Positions 62,942-64,000 of a stretch of 64,000 nt of DNA are shown one piece after another. The notes under the pieces were generated by a model, which worked only from the letters and a program-made list of their open reading frames with translations, did not search any database and had not been told where the DNA came from. Positions within the stretch are counted from its first letter, which is position 1. Each line of letters starts with the position of its first letter. The stretch covers positions 36,374 to 100,373 of the forward strand of contig BJHM01000013.1 of NCBI GenBank assembly GCA_014192625.1. The letters run 5' to 3'. The position numbers and the translations under genes are program-made. This DNA is from Planctomycetota bacterium. GTDB taxonomy: Bacteria; Planctomycetota; UBA1135; UBA2386.

Positions 62942-63166
62942 CTGCGCGGCGAAGAACGACTGCGCGGCGGCGAAGAACGCCTGCGCCTGCGGCGAAGAAC
63001 GACTGCGCGGCGGCGAAGAACGTCTGCGCCTGCGGCGAAGAACGACTGCGCGGCGGCGAAGAACGCCTGCGCCTGCGGCGAAGAACGTCTGCGCGGCGGC
63101 GAAGAACTACTGCGCCTGCGGCGAAGAACGCCTGCGCGGCGGCGAAGAACTACTGCGGTGCTACTG
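62942..63166. repeat. Alternating 21/22-bp tandem repeat array beside rpmB
   Basis: Ten gaagaac elements occur at 62951, 62972, 62994, 63015, 63037, 63058, 63080, 63101, 63123 and 63144, spaced 21 and 22 bases in strict alternation. The higher-order unit is thus 43 bp, with ctgcgcggcgg and ctgcgcctgcgg fillers. It runs through the rpmB stop at 63150, so the last residues of L28 are at the array edge. Confidence 0.95.
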
Positions 63167-63479
63167 CCGCGACCTTCTGAGCCTTGGTGAACGCGCGGTT
63201 GCGGCCGCGGAGCGCCTTGATCAATGGGAACTCGACGGTCTTGCCGCCCTTCTGCATGCGGATGACACCGCACTTGATTGCCTTGGTCGACAGCTTCATG
63301 CGGAGGACCTGACCCTCTGGGGTCAAGACGCGCACGATGTGGATGTTTGGCTTGAAGGTGCGCTTACTGCGCCCGGTGACGCGGCGACCGACACCGCCAT
63401 CCCGCTTCGCGAGACCGCGACGCTTGACGGCGTGGCCAACCTGAGTACGACGACCGGTGATCTCACAGACTCTGGACAT
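63150..63479 (-). CDS. rpmB: 50S ribosomal protein bL28
   Basis: 109 residues from the ATG at 63479 (MSRVCEITGRRTQVGHAVKRRG). CEITGRR, KRTFKPNIHIVRV and LRMKLSTKAIKCG follow bL28, which binds 23S rRNA in the large subunit. The zinc-type Cys pair of some L28 is not complete. The C-terminus after RNRAFTKAQ is an Ala/Val-rich extension that ends next to a repeat array; ordinary L28 is 60-80 residues, so this one is long, as in some planctomycetes. Stands alone with promoter region to the right. Confidence 0.95.
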   Translation of the reverse strand: MSRVCEITGRRTQVGHAVKRRGLAKRDGGVGRRVTGRSKRTFKPNIHIVRVLTPEGQVLRMKLSTKAIKCGVIRMQKGGKTVEFPLIKALRGRNRAFTKAQKVAAVAPQ

Positions 63480-64000
63480 AGCTAGGCTTCGGGATGAAGG
63501 GCGGAGCACCATAGCCACCCGCCGACGCCGTGCAAGCGGTCCGTCAAGGAAGGTGAGCGCGATCTTACATTTACTTCTGCGCTACCTGCCCCCACTCGAC
63601 CTGACTACTAGCCGTTGAAAGCCGTTGCGCGTGGGCAATGAAGCCCCCCGATGGCAGCTTTTTTCGCCAAGTTGGCCAAGGCCCGCACGCGCCGCTTGCC
63701 GCGCAGTATTGCGGCTTGGTGCGCGGATGCGGGTGCGGGCGCGGGCGCGGGCGCGGGGGCGCGGGGGCGCGGGCGCGGGTGCGGGCGCGGGGGCGGGTGC
63801 GTGCGCCGCGTGCGCGGCGGGTGCGCGGGTGCGCGGGTGCGGGCGCGGGGGCGCGGGGGCGCGGGTGCGCGGGCGCGCGGGCGCGGATGCGGGTGCGGGT
63901 GCGGGTGCGTGCGCCGCGTGCGCGGCGGGTGCGCGGGTGCGCGGGTGCGTGCGCGGGTGCGGGCGCGGGTGCGTGCGCCGCGTGCGCGGCGGGTGCGCGG
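63480..64000. other. rpmB upstream region leading into G/C simple sequence
   Basis: 63480-63715 should include the rpmB promoter; no clear element was assigned. From about 63721 to the end the sequence is almost only G and C with scattered T, in gcgggt/gcgggc units. The hairpin gccgcg-tg-cgcggc occurs at 63805-63818, 63913-63926 and 63977-63990 inside longer direct repeats. No coding potential. Confidence 0.8.
63721..64000. repeat. G/C-only low-complexity tract with three hairpin copies
   Basis: About 280 bases of gcgggt/gcgggc-type repeats reaching the window edge. Three copies of a longer element (about 45 bases around gtgcgccgcgtgcgcggc) are spaced 108 and 64 bases apart. Confidence 0.9.

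Noticed and set aside
62846..63190. Rightward frame of 114 residues rich in Arg, Glu, Leu and a leftward one over the same DNA
   Set aside because: Made by the 21/22-bp repeat array; the composition is that of the repeat and the real gene there is rpmB.

Overview
The window is a GC-rich bacterial chromosome segment that looks like a Planctomycetota genome. The signs are the planctomycete cytochrome/DUF1549-DUF1553 protein, DUF1501 protein and PSCyt1-type cytochrome at the left end, several large secreted proteins with no close textbook family, a DUF2961 protein, a fused AroD-AroE, and lipopolysaccharide-type genes (a Kdo-kinase-like protein and a heptosyltransferase-like GT9) that indicate a Gram-negative envelope. 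There is no rRNA operon, CRISPR array, integrase, transposase or prophage. Two tRNA genes (Glu-CTC, Arg-TCT) are visible.

Layout. 1-6.3 kb: a rightward operon of DUF1549/DUF1553 protein (cut by the window edge), Tat-exported DUF1501 protein and membrane cytochrome. 6.3-8.7 kb: Kdo-kinase-like gene, heptosyltransferase and a DTW/Tsr3-like gene. 9-16 kb: cyclophilin lipoprotein, SUFU-domain protein, a secreted protein, endonuclease III, Lon. 16.6-21.3 kb (leftward): phoH-ybeY, an octanucleotide repeat tract, then a FliA-type sigma factor-lysA-lipoprotein-NifU-like operon. 21.5-24.6 kb (leftward): rluA-like, truD and mtnP, tightly packed. 24.9-30.1 kb: GT2-TPR protein, sugar-nucleotide epimerase, PDZ protein, tRNA-Glu, dGTPase. 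30.1-30.7 kb: a short AT-richer island with repeats and one small ORF. 30.7-37.7 kb: a secreted-protein gene broken by two in-frame TGA codons, a DUF2961 protein and a HEAT-like secreted protein.

38.0-44.9 kb is one compact leftward operon: pssA, folK-panC fusion, ispE, spoVG with an inserted zinc ribbon, a DUF2520 gene, aroD-aroE fusion, aroK. It combines phospholipid, folate/pantothenate, isoprenoid and shikimate biosynthesis with a putative nucleic-acid-binding regulator. 45.2-49.0 kb holds a DPP-IV-like peptidase and two uncharacterised genes. 49.4-54.6 kb is a rightward three-gene operon: a Tat-exported alkaline-phosphatase-superfamily protein, a decaheme cytochrome fused to a beta-propeller-like domain, and a protein with ten EF-hand loops. 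This is the most distinctive extracytoplasmic system in the window. 55-63.5 kb: an uncharacterised protein, a PafA-like phosphatase with a TIM-barrel-like partner, tRNA-Arg, a GT39-like membrane protein, two lipoproteins (one a serine hydrolase) and rpmB. The last ~280 bases are nearly pure G/C simple sequence with hairpins.

A theme across the window is short tandem duplication, mostly with 7-22 bp units. It occurs in coding regions (cytochrome, Lon tail, PDZ linker, TIM-barrel protein, PssA tail) and in gaps between genes (octamer tract, 17-bp palindromic array after the dGTPase gene, 21/22-bp array next to rpmB). Start codons were often moved inward from the longest reading frame to fit domain boundaries, signal peptides or stop/start overlaps. 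All function calls are from motif recognition by eye, without database searches.
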